A stretch of 9,675 bases of DNA, taken from NCBI GenBank assembly GCA_016866895.1, contig VGKX01000029.1, positions 1-9,675 on the forward strand, read 5' to 3'. The DNA comes from Candidatus Parvarchaeota archaeon (GTDB lineage: Archaea; Micrarchaeota; Micrarchaeia; Anstonellales; VGKX01). Shown piece by piece: positions 1-5,685 of this stretch. The notes below the pieces were generated by a model. It was given only the letters and a program-made list of their open reading frames with translations. It did not search any database and was not told where the DNA came from. The first letter of the stretch is position 1, and the number at the start of each line of letters is the position of its first letter. The translations under genes were made by a program, and so were the position numbers.

Positions 1-7
1 TTCTGCA

Positions 8-991
8 CTAAAAATGCCTTGACTCAAGGATTTTTTCCAAATCAAGTCGCCTAATTTGTGCAAGTCCTATCAGGTCGACAAATACCATCAAGCCGCGCGT
101 GAGCAGGGCAAAGGCTGCTGCCTGCGGCGCGCCAACCCCGAAAAAGAACAGAACTCCTACTGCGCCGGCTTCAGACAAGCCTGCTCCGGCAAGGGTTGGG
201 AAAGGCACGAACTGAAGAATAGTTACAAGCGGCTGCAGGCACATGTAGAAAATGAAGACAGGATAGGCAAACGCCGGCTCCATGCCGATTGCCTGGGCCA
301 AAAACATCCACTCAAGGCCCTTCAAAACCCATGTTATTAGCATCAGGCCAAGCACAAACCCAATTTTTTCCTTCACAACCCCGGAATGCTTTTGCATTGA
401 TTCAAAAATCCCGTACACCCTTGCGCCAAAAGGCAGCCTGGCAAGAAGTTCCCTGAAATAACCCAGAAACCTGCTTGAAAAAACCAGGAGTATTGCAATG
501 ACTATCATGCCAAGCACTGCAAGAATCCCAAGAACCGTTCCTGCCAGCGCAGCGCCTTCAAGCCCGAATGCGAGGGCAACAAAGGCAACTCCCACGCTTC
601 CTGCAACCACCTTTAGTGAAAAGTCGAAGATTTGCGGCCCAAGTATGGCGGCCATCGATTGGCCCATGCTGGCTCCATTTTTGGACAGGGCAAATGCGGT
701 TGCAAAGTAGCCGCTTCGCGCCGGCGTGAAATCAGATGCAAGCATGCCGGCAAAATGGGACATGACGGCCTGCCTGTAGCCAATATCTGTACCCATGCCC
801 CCAATAAGAATTTTGATTCTGTAGGCCATGCACAAATTGATGCCAACATAACAGGCAAGGGCAGCCAATATGTATGTTGGTTTTGCTCCTGCAAGCACAG
901 ATACAATCCTGTCAAAATCAAACAGGTATGCCACTGCGCCTATTGCAAGAATTGTTAGCGCAAGCTGCAGCAACTCCTTTGCATGTTTCAA
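8..991 (-). CDS. UPF0104 / LPG-synthase-TM family polytopic membrane protein
   Basis: A 327-residue, very hydrophobic protein with about seven or eight predicted membrane segments (for example around residues 6-24, 38-56, 126-144, 148-172, 210-230, 239-262 and 292-312). Two motifs are typical of the UPF0104 / lysylphosphatidylglycerol-synthase transmembrane family: SDFTPARSGYF at 86-96, and a P-x-AGAGLSEAGAVG stretch near 264-279. Family members are flippase- or transferase-like integral membrane proteins, and the substrate cannot be read from sequence. There is no C-terminal aminoacyl-transfer domain, so lysyl-lipid synthesis should not be assumed. The start is TTG at 991, directly after an in-frame TGA, with GGTG five bases upstream. 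No in-frame ATG occurs until residue 55, inside the membrane region. The gene ends in TAG and is separated from its upstream neighbour by about 300 non-coding bases, so it is probably transcribed alone. The family call is firm and the function is unknown. Confidence 0.85.
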   Translation of the reverse strand: MKHAKELLQLALTILAIGAVAYLFDFDRIVSVLAGAKPTYILAALACYVGINLCMAYRIKILIGGMGTDIGYRQAVMSHFAGMLASDFTPARSGYFATAFALSKNGASMGQSMAAILGPQIFDFSLKVVAGSVGVAFVALAFGLEGAALAGTVLGILAVLGMIVIAILLVFSSRFLGYFRELLARLPFGARVYGIFESMQKHSGVVKEKIGFVLGLMLITWVLKGLEWMFLAQAIGMEPAFAYPVFIFYMCLQPLVTILQFVPFPTLAGAGLSEAGAVGVLFFFGVGAPQAAAFALLTRGLMVFVDLIGLAQIRRLDLEKILESRHF

Positions 992-1024
992 TCAAGCACC
1001 TTACAAAGTTCTTTTTCTGCCTTA

Positions 1025-1037
1025 TGTAATTAAAAGA
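1025..1037 (-). promoter_or_regulatory. TATA-like element upstream of the UPF0104 gene
   Basis: On the minus strand the stretch reads CTTTTAATTACAT. It is centred about 40 bases before the TTG start at 991. An archaeal TATA box sits about 26 bases before transcription start, so this one would give a leader of roughly 14 bases that includes the GGTG ribosome-binding site. No clear BRE was recognised. This is inferred from position and composition only. Confidence 0.3.
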
Positions 1038-1248
1038 TGTGTGGCAAGAAGCCGATGTTTTAGAAGGAAAGGGGGTCGAATCCAGGGCACAACCCAAGCA
1101 TGATGCTAGAGGCTGATGAATTTTTAGTATGTCTGAAAAACTTTCAAACCACAAACTTTTATTTCACCTGTATACTCTTTGGGTTTTTGAGCTGCAAAAG
1201 GCTGCCACCCTACACTTGAAATGGTTGGATTCACTTGCCCGTACGGCC

Positions 1249-1274
1249 AAAAAAGCACTGAACAAACAGTGCCC
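1249..1274 (-). terminator. hairpin plus T6 terminator
   Basis: Read on the minus strand, a perfect 6-bp stem GCACTG / CAGTGC encloses the loop TTTGTT and is followed at once by TTTTTT. Two further G-U pairs can extend the stem where the leading GG faces the first Ts. It starts 21 bases after the stop codon of the gene ending at 1296, the right place to end the two-gene membrane-protein transcript. Archaeal termination depends mainly on the T-run. The bacterial-style hairpin is an addition that may or may not matter. Confidence 0.6.
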
Positions 1275-1295
1275 AAGTCTCATCATAGGTACAAA

Positions 1296-1853
1296 TCATT
1301 CCTTTGGCTGTTTTTCCATTTCCTGTTGGTATTTATGCATCCCTGCCGAAATCGCACTGCCTGCTAAGCCAAAAACATCCACTAGAGAAGGCGGCTTGTC
1401 GTAGGTGAACGGAACGCCTATCACGTCCGCGATTTTTTTTGCATCGTCCTGATTGCCTATTGCTTGTGGCACATCAAGTTCATTTCCATCTTGTTGCTTG
1501 AAAACAGTGTGAGCTTCCCATCGGCCACCTTTTTTCCTGCGAATATAAATTTTTGTGAATCTAATCGAAGAGATGCTGGCAAATGGCAGTGAAAGAGAGC
1601 CTCTTGAAAGGATGGACCAGTAGGAATAGGTGAGTGTGGCGGTTGTCTTGTCAGTGGAAACTGAACGAATGGTGTACATGAAGACGACCACTGTGCCAGC
1701 AAGAACGAACATGAGCCCAAACGGAGAGGCATGAGACGAAATAAATGGCATTCCAAAAAAAATACCCGCGCCCACAGTCATGAATATGGCTCCAAATAAT
1801 ACTCTAGGTAACGCACCGAGATAATTGTTGAATGAAAGCCGGTTTGCATCCAT
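1296..1853 (-). CDS. two-helix membrane protein, second of a paralogous pair
   Basis: A 185-residue protein of unknown function. Residues about 15-37 and 44-63 are two membrane helices separated by a short loop, and no cleavable signal peptide is evident. Residues 65-140 alternate hydrophobic and polar in a beta-rich pattern (STDKTTATL, SLSLPFASISSIRF), which suggests a small PH-like or barrel domain on one side of the membrane. A short helical stretch leads to IGVPFTYDKPPS (145-156), followed by a glycine/serine-rich segment and a charged, glutamine-rich tail. It is a diverged paralogue of the protein encoded just upstream: helix layout, the DK...TL...S(I/L)L...I..(I/V) spacing and the GVPF...PPS motif all match. 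The ATG at 1853 follows the upstream stop by 12 bases, with AAGGA in the gap, so the two genes are co-transcribed. I recognise no named family. Confidence 0.8.
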   Translation of the reverse strand: MDANRLSFNNYLGALPRVLFGAIFMTVGAGIFFGMPFISSHASPFGLMFVLAGTVVVFMYTIRSVSTDKTTATLTYSYWSILSRGSLSLPFASISSIRFTKIYIRRKKGGRWEAHTVFKQQDGNELDVPQAIGNQDDAKKIADVIGVPFTYDKPPSLVDVFGLAGSAISAGMHKYQQEMEKQPKE

Positions 1854-1865
1854 GTCATTTCCTTT

Positions 1866-2411
1866 TTACGGCAATTGTTTTTCATCCATTTTTTTCTGTT
1901 CTGCGGCTTTCCGCCCCCAATATTCAGCAGTCTGTTTCATCATGTCTGCTGCCTGCTGGGAAGAAGGCGGCCCCTGCGTCTCGAATGGGACTCCGAGAAA
2001 CTGGGAAATCTGCGTTGCTTCAGTCGGTTCACCTACAATGTTGAGATATGAGAGCACGTTGCCATCAGAAAGGATGAAACAAAGGTCATTGCTTGAAGAG
2101 TGCGTTGGCAAGTAGCGAAGCTGCACTTTTGTTATCTGCTGCAGATTGTACTCGAATTTTTTTGAGCCAAGAAGCGAAAATATTTTTACGGCAAGTGTGC
2201 GTTTTTGTTTGTCAAGTTCGATGGTGGTTTTTTTGACGACTGCCATTGTCAGAATTCCGATTAAAACAAAAACAACTCCACCAAATAGGTTCTGAGTGGT
2301 TACAAAAGTTAAGCCTACGAATGCAAAAAAAGCTCCAATAAAAAGGCCTATATAGAAAACATAGTAATCATCCAGCTTCATGAGGCTTTCGGAAACCTTT
2401 TTGACGCCCAT
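1866..2411 (-). CDS. two-helix membrane protein, first of a paralogous pair
   Basis: A 181-residue protein of unknown function. Two membrane helices (about residues 17-37 and 43-59) are followed by a beta-rich domain (about 62-140) that opens with ELDKQKRTLAVKIF. Then come LGVPFETQGPPS (139-150) and a charged, Lys/Glu/Gln-rich, probably helical tail to the C-terminus. The architecture and the DK...TL and GVPF...PPS landmarks match the next gene, so the two arose by tandem duplication and then diverged strongly. The start chosen is ATG 2411. It has no convincing Shine-Dalgarno, but a TATA-like element lies about 27 bases upstream, as expected for a leaderless archaeal mRNA. Met11 is an alternative start that would still precede the first helix. 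Function and partner are unknown. Confidence 0.8.
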   Translation of the reverse strand: MGVKKVSESLMKLDDYYVFYIGLFIGAFFAFVGLTFVTTQNLFGGVVFVLIGILTMAVVKKTTIELDKQKRTLAVKIFSLLGSKKFEYNLQQITKVQLRYLPTHSSSNDLCFILSDGNVLSYLNIVGEPTEATQISQFLGVPFETQGPPSSQQAADMMKQTAEYWGRKAAEQKKMDEKQLP

Positions 2412-2434
2412 GTAACGATTGTTGAATGGGAAGG

Positions 2435-2442
2435 TTAATATT
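2435..2442 (-). promoter_or_regulatory. TATA-like element, probable leaderless promoter of the membrane-protein pair
   Basis: The minus strand reads AATATTAA, centred about 27 bases before the ATG at 2411. This spacing puts transcription start at or next to the start codon, which agrees with the missing ribosome-binding site. The preceding bases do not match a strong purine-rich BRE, so the call rests on TATA composition and spacing. Confidence 0.45.
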
Positions 2443-2457
2443 GATGATTAGCAGTTG

Positions 2458-2528
2458 CCAGGACTAACTGGTCTGCATTTTGCAAGCAAAAATGCAGGTG
2501 ACATTTGGGCTTGCGCCCAAAGCATCAC
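2458..2528 (-). other. array of stem-loops downstream of tRNA-Leu, possible structured RNA
   Basis: Three inverted repeats are packed into 71 non-coding bases. (a) 2504-2510 pairs with 2515-2521, a perfect 7-bp stem TTTGGGC / GCCCAAA. Its loop reads GCAA on the minus strand, a stable GNRA tetraloop, and it is extended by GTGA/TCAC (2498-2501 with 2525-2528) across a small internal loop. (b) 2473-2481 pairs with 2489-2497 (9 bp) with a 7-base loop, and abuts (a) exactly so the helices could stack. (c) 2458-2461 pairs with 2468-2471 (4 bp). No protein frame covers the region. It could be a tRNA trailer, an independent RNA or a termination region. I do not recognise a family. Confidence 0.4.
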
Positions 2529-2551
2529 AAATTTTTCGCTTCGCTCGAATT

Positions 2552-2695
2552 TGCAGGGGGCAGGATTTGAACCTGCGTACGCGCTAGGCGACCAGATTTC
2601 CTATCCTTGAAGTTCAATACTCCAAGTTTCGGTTTTGCTGCCCAATCAGGGCGATCTTGAGTCTGGCGCGATTGACCAAGCTCCGCCACCCCTGC
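2552..2695 (-). tRNA. tRNA-Leu (anticodon CAA) with intron
   Basis: A class II tRNA that folds completely. The acceptor is GCAGGGG (2689-2695) with CCCCTGC (2553-2559). The D-arm is GCG/CGC with GG and AA in the loop. The anticodon stem is CCAGA/TCTGG around the loop CT-CAA-GA. A long 15-base variable arm contains CGC-CTA-GCG, and the T-arm is GCAGG-TTCAAAT-CCTGC. The discriminator A73 at 2552 supports leucine over serine. CCA is not encoded, as is common in archaea. The anticodon CAA (2657-2659) reads UUG codons. Exon 1 is 2656-2695 (40 nt) and exon 2 is 2552-2597 (46 nt), giving an 86-nt mature tRNA after removal of a 58-nt intron. It lies 68 bases downstream of hisIE on the same strand. 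Confidence 0.93.
2598..2655 (-). other. tRNA-Leu intron at position 37/38
   Basis: A 58-nt insertion between anticodon-loop positions 37 (G) and 38 (A), the canonical archaeal site. The junctions can be drawn as a relaxed bulge-helix-bulge: outer helix CCAGA/TCTGG, 3' bulge AA|A, central helix CUCA/UAGG with one C-A mismatch and one wobble pair, and 5' bulge AG|A. The inner helix is weak. Inside the intron are a GCCC/GGGC hairpin (2640-2652) and a TTGAA-C-TTCAA inverted repeat (2607-2617). It is too short to encode a homing endonuclease. The boundaries could shift by one base because of the repeated A at the junction. Confidence 0.8.
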
Positions 2696-2723
2696 AAAAG
2701 AAAGTAAGAAGATTGCAACTAGA

Positions 2724-2736
2724 AAGGATAAAAAGG
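2724..2736 (-). promoter_or_regulatory. TATA-like element upstream of tRNA-Leu
   Basis: The minus strand reads CCTTTTTATCCTT, centred about 35 bases before the mature 5' end of the tRNA. That would place transcription start some 8 bases upstream of the tRNA, a normal distance for an archaeal tRNA gene. The tRNA may therefore have its own promoter even though it follows the his cluster closely. A T5 run at 2750-2754, just after hisIE, could end the upstream transcript. Confidence 0.35.
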
Positions 2737-2763
2737 ATTGTGGCTTATCAAAAACTTCATTTC

Positions 2764-3375
2764 TCACTTTTTCCGTCTTTTCAGCTCCTCAATCACTTTT
2801 TGGATGTCAATGCCGCGGCTTTCAAGTGCAACAAGTGTAAAATAAAGAAGGTCGGCAGCCTCCCAGGCCACTTCCCTATCTTCTTTAACCAATACCGCCT
2901 CCTCAAGCTCGGCTGCCTCCTCCCTTAGCTTGTTTCCAATCTCCTTTTTGTCAGCAAGAAGCTTTGATGTGTAAGAGCCAGCGATTGGCTTTTCCTTCCT
3001 TTCCCTGATAACTCCGATAAGCTCGTCAAAGAACCCCCACTCCCTGCCCTTCTTTGCCTCAAAACAGGTCCAACCTCCCTTGTGGCAGGCGCAGTTTCCC
3101 ATCTGGTCAACAACCGCCAAAAGCGCGTCACTGTCGCAATCCTCAAGCAGCATTTTCACTGCCTGCACGTTGCCTGAAGTTTCGCCCTTTCTCATGACCT
3201 TCCCAAACTGCCTGCTGTAGCGCCATAAAAACCCAGTCTCCTTTATTTTTGCAACAGCCTCCTTATTTGCCCAGACAAGGGAGAGCACCTGCTTTGTCTG
3301 CCTGTCTTGAACAATAAGGGGCATGAGGCTGCTTGCCCTTCCAGAATTTATTGCACCTTTTTTTCCTGCCGCCAT
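2764..3375 (-). CDS. hisIE: bifunctional phosphoribosyl-AMP cyclohydrolase / phosphoribosyl-ATP pyrophosphatase (HisIE)
   Basis: A 203-residue cytosolic enzyme for steps 2 and 3 of histidine synthesis: PR-ATP to PR-AMP (HisE half), then ring opening to ProFAR (HisI half). The HisI domain spans about residues 18-108. It has the substrate loop RKGETSGN (62-69), the metal-binding DCDSD (79-83) and the ACH...CF cysteines (Cys97, Cys104). The HisE domain spans about 114-203. It has SYTSKLL (134-140), REEAAE (141-146) and WEAAD (161-165), whose acidic residues bind Mg. All signature residues are present in both halves. The start is ATG 3375, with GGTG six bases upstream. This is the last gene of the his cluster, 67 bases after hisF, and is followed by tRNA-Leu. 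Confidence 0.95.
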   Translation of the reverse strand: MAAGKKGAINSGRASSLMPLIVQDRQTKQVLSLVWANKEAVAKIKETGFLWRYSRQFGKVMRKGETSGNVQAVKMLLEDCDSDALLAVVDQMGNCACHKGGWTCFEAKKGREWGFFDELIGVIRERKEKPIAGSYTSKLLADKKEIGNKLREEAAELEEAVLVKEDREVAWEAADLLYFTLVALESRGIDIQKVIEELKRRKK

Positions 3376-3402
3376 CCATCACACCATCAAACTAGTCTAT
3401 TC

Positions 3403-3433
3403 CATTCCCATTTTCATTCCCATTTTCATTCCA
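3403..3433 (-). repeat. 12-base tandem repeat in the hisF-hisIE gap
   Basis: On the plus strand CATTCCCATTTT occurs twice in perfect tandem (3403-3414 and 3415-3426), followed by a partial third unit, CATTCCA (3427-3433). The repeat fills about half of the 67-base gap. Just upstream on the minus strand lies AATATATT (3434-3441), which could act as a TATA element for separate hisIE transcription with a start near 3411. The repeat is too short and too few in copy number for a CRISPR. It is probably slippage in an AT-rich spacer. Confidence 0.7.
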
Positions 3434-3442
3434 ATATATTAC

Positions 3443-4198
3443 CTATCCTCTAACTTCTATGCTCTTGCCCTTCAAATACCTTTTCAGTTCAGGAATTTTT
3501 ATCTTCCCGTAGTGGAAAACGCTTGCCGCAAGCGCCGCATCAGCCCCTGCATCTGCAAATACCTCATAAAAGTCCTGCATTCTTCCCGCTCCCCCTGATG
3601 CAATCACAGGAATGCCGATTTTACTGCAGACCTCCCTTACCAACCCAACATTAAATCCAGCCACAGTCCCGTCCCTGTCAATGCTAGTCAGGAGAATTTC
3701 CCCAGCCCCAAGCCTCGCGCATTTTTTTGCCCACTCAATTGCATCAATCCCTGTGGCTTTTTTACCCCCATAAATGTAAACTTCGTTGAATTTTCCATTG
3801 AACTTTGAATCTATTGCAACAACAATGCATTGCGAGCCACAAGCTGCAGCCCCGGCGCTTATCAGCTGCTGATTTAGAACAGCCGAGGTATTGAGAGCCA
3901 CTTTATCTGCCCCGGCAAGCAACAGCTCTCTGATATCATCAACACTTCCAATTCCCCCGCCAACAGTGAATGGTATGTCAAGTGCCTTTGCAACATTTCC
4001 CACCCACTCAAGCCTTGCCTTTCTCCCCTCATTGCTTGCTGCAATGTCAAGAAATACTATTTCATCAGCCCCTTGCCTTGAATACTCAAGTGCCAGCCCA
4101 ACTGGGTCTCCCGCATCCTTCAGGCCGACAAAATTCACGCCCTTGACAACCCTTCCATCTTTAACATCAAGGCACGGTATAATCCTTTTTGCAAGCAT
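3443..4198 (-). CDS. hisF: imidazole glycerol phosphate synthase, cyclase subunit (HisF)
   Basis: A 251-residue (beta-alpha)8 barrel that joins PRFAR with ammonia delivered by HisH, giving imidazole glycerol phosphate and AICAR. I chose the ATG at 4198 over an in-frame ATG at 4222. GGTG lies seven bases before 4198, and with this start the two catalytic aspartates fall at residues 11 (IIPCLDVKDG) and 130 (VVAIDSK), exactly the numbering of the well-studied Thermotoga enzyme. Other family marks are VVKGVNF, FLDIAAS, the phosphate-binding TVGGGI and the SIDRDGT...GF loop. It follows hisA by 65 bases and works as a heterodimer with HisH, encoded two genes upstream. All key residues are intact. 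Confidence 0.96.
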   Translation of the reverse strand: MLAKRIIPCLDVKDGRVVKGVNFVGLKDAGDPVGLALEYSRQGADEIVFLDIAASNEGRKARLEWVGNVAKALDIPFTVGGGIGSVDDIRELLLAGADKVALNTSAVLNQQLISAGAAACGSQCIVVAIDSKFNGKFNEVYIYGGKKATGIDAIEWAKKCARLGAGEILLTSIDRDGTVAGFNVGLVREVCSKIGIPVIASGGAGRMQDFYEVFADAGADAALAASVFHYGKIKIPELKRYLKGKSIEVRG

Positions 4199-4205
4199 AA
4201 AATGG

Positions 4206-4209
4206 CACC
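4206..4209 (-). promoter_or_regulatory. ribosome-binding site deciding the hisF start
   Basis: GGTG on the minus strand, seven bases before ATG 4198. The in-frame ATG at 4222 has only a weak GGAA upstream and would add eight residues (MKLDWCHF) not typical of HisF. Confidence 0.7.
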
Positions 4210-4263
4210 AATCAAGCTTCATTTATTCCAATTTAGTTATTCCAGCAATCTCGCCCTGCCCAT

Positions 4264-4986
4264 TCAATTTTCTCTTGCTGCCTCAATCGCATCCTTCAAG
4301 CCAATTTTTCCCTCATAATATGCTTTGCCAATAATCACCCCGTCAACTCCGGCTTCCTTTAGCTTTGCAATATCATCAATTCCAGCTACCCCTCCTGATG
4401 CAACAATTGGGAATTTAGCAGATTTTTTTATCTTTGTGTAAAATCCGCCTGAAATGCCCCCAAGCATGCCATCCTTTGAAATGTCGGTTATTATCACTCC
4501 ACCAACTCCGCTTCTTGCAATCCTGTCAAGCATTTTGTCAAGCCCGATGCCAGCGCTTTGTGTCCAGCCTTTGACCATAACCGCCCCATCATCCATGTCA
4601 AGTGCAATCCAGATTTTTTTGCCAAACGCGCAAACAAACTCCCCAAGCTTTTTTTCATCAGTTGCAACAGTTCCAAGCACAAGCCTTGCGGCTCCGCAGC
4701 CAACCAACTCTTTTGCATCATCCAGGCTCCTTATCCCGCCGCCAACCTCAAGTGCAACGCCCCTGGTTTTTGCCGTTGCTGCAAGCATCCCGATTATTCT
4801 TCTGTTGTTGCCGGTTCCAAATGCGGCATCCAAGTCAACCACGTGCACAATCGAGGCTCCCTCGCCTGCAAACTTTTCAAGCTGCAAAAGCGGGTCTTTC
4901 GAATATACCTTTGCGCTGCTCCGCTTTCCCTCTTCAAGCCTCACCACATTGCCTTCAAGCAAATCAATTGCAGGAATTACGTCCAT
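4264..4986 (-). CDS. hisA: ProFAR isomerase (HisA)
   Basis: A 240-residue (beta-alpha)8 barrel, paralogous to HisF, that catalyses the Amadori rearrangement of ProFAR to PRFAR (step 4). The first catalytic aspartate is D8 in VIPAIDLLEG. The second is D130 in WIALDMDDG. HVVDLDAAFG, EVGGGIRS, ITDISKDGMLGG and the phosphate-binding VASGGVAG and GVIIGKA complete the family pattern. The length is normal for the family. ATG 4986 has AAGGTG upstream with six bases of spacing, and the gene lies 47 bases after hisH. An eight-codon frame begins just after its stop codon, but it has no histidine codons and I do not treat it as a leader peptide. Confidence 0.96.
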   Translation of the reverse strand: MDVIPAIDLLEGNVVRLEEGKRSSAKVYSKDPLLQLEKFAGEGASIVHVVDLDAAFGTGNNRRIIGMLAATAKTRGVALEVGGGIRSLDDAKELVGCGAARLVLGTVATDEKKLGEFVCAFGKKIWIALDMDDGAVMVKGWTQSAGIGLDKMLDRIARSGVGGVIITDISKDGMLGGISGGFYTKIKKSAKFPIVASGGVAGIDDIAKLKEAGVDGVIIGKAYYEGKIGLKDAIEAAREN

Positions 4987-5033
4987 CTACTGCACCTTAA
5001 CCATTCTTTTTGTTGTCTGCGTTTTTTGCAAAA

Positions 5034-5681
5034 TCATTCACTTTTCCCTACCATTTCCAAAAAATTTTTCAGAAGCTTCAATCCATCAGCCCCGCTTTTT
5101 TCAGGGTGGAACTGGACCCCGATTACATTTTCCCTTCTCACAGCGCTTGCAAACACATCGCCATAAGCAGTCGTTCCTATCACGTCACCTTTATTTTCGG
5201 GAAAGCACGCATACGAGTGCACAAAATAAAAGTAGGGCAAATTTCCAATCCCGCTCCACAACCCATCCGCATTTGTACTTACTGCATTCCATCCAATTTG
5301 CGGCAGCTTTGGCGCATCCTCAAGCAGTTTGACTTTGCCTTCAATTAATCCAAGCCCCCTTCGCCTTCCCCCCTCCTCCCCTTCTTCAAACAATACCTGC
5401 ATGCCAAGGCAGATGCCAAGAATTGGCTTTCCTGATTTTGCAAATGCCTTTATTGCATCCGTGGCATCCATCCCCAATATTTTTTCCATTGCAGCTGCAA
5501 ATGCGCCCACGCCGGGTATCACAAGCGCATCGCAATTGCCTATCTCCCCTGCATTTTTTACAATCTCAACATTTGTTGCTCCAGCACGCAGCAGGCCGGC
5601 CTTAACACTAGCCAGATTGCCCATGCCATAATCAAGCACGCCAACAATTTGCCCTTCGTCTGCCTTTTTTCCAGGTGCCAT
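5034..5681 (-). CDS. hisH: imidazole glycerol phosphate synthase, glutaminase subunit (HisH)
   Basis: A 215-residue class I glutamine amidotransferase. It hydrolyses glutamine and channels ammonia to HisF. The catalytic triad is complete: Cys91 in GICLGMQ, and His192 and Glu194 in FHPEKS. The oxyanion-strand motif PGVGAF (56-61) and the N-terminal LDYGMGN are typical. ATG 5681 lies only four bases after the hisG stop. Its AGGTGA ribosome-binding site overlaps that stop codon, so translation of the two genes is probably coupled. About ten extra residues precede the first beta-strand, a harmless extension. HisF is encoded two genes downstream rather than next door. Confidence 0.96.
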   Translation of the reverse strand: MAPGKKADEGQIVGVLDYGMGNLASVKAGLLRAGATNVEIVKNAGEIGNCDALVIPGVGAFAAAMEKILGMDATDAIKAFAKSGKPILGICLGMQVLFEEGEEGGRRRGLGLIEGKVKLLEDAPKLPQIGWNAVSTNADGLWSGIGNLPYFYFVHSYACFPENKGDVIGTTAYGDVFASAVRRENVIGVQFHPEKSGADGLKLLKNFLEMVGKSE

Positions 5682-5685
5682 TCAA

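Larger units (their letters stand above)
992..1295. other. intergenic stretch without a gene
   Basis: About 300 bases between the UPF0104 gene and the membrane-protein pair. It contains the terminator-like hairpin at 1249-1274 and the AT-rich promoter candidate near 1030. Short reading frames on both strands have no recognisable motif and no convincing ribosome-binding site. I see no RNA gene, repeat or mobile-element end in it. Confidence 0.6.

Noticed and set aside
1071..1084. GGTCGAATCC resembling a tRNA T-loop in the 992-1295 gap
   Set aside because: One T short of the TTC consensus, with no matching acceptor stem, D-arm or anticodon stem on either strand.
1114..1136. TGATGA followed 13 bases later by CTGA, resembling a C/D-box guide RNA half
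   Set aside because: The first base before GATGA does not fit the C-box purine rule cleanly, and no C'/D pair or terminal stem follows.
918..1154. Minus-strand 78-codon frame overlapping the start of the UPF0104 gene
   Set aside because: It runs through the start region of a convincing gene in another frame, has no domain and no conserved-looking pattern.
3403..3433. Tandem repeat considered as a CRISPR remnant
   Set aside because: The units are directly adjacent with no spacers, are only 12 bases long, and lie in an intra-operon gap with no cas genes.
4237..4263. Eight-codon frame starting right after the hisA stop, as a possible leader peptide
   Set aside because: No run of histidine codons and no attenuator hairpin pair. 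Short frames like this are expected by chance in a 65-base gap.
4454..5332. Long plus-strand open frame of 292 codons opposite hisA and hisH
   Set aside because: Its product is Ser/Pro/Thr-rich low-complexity sequence, typical of the antisense of a biased coding strand. The minus strand holds intact hisA and hisH with all catalytic residues.
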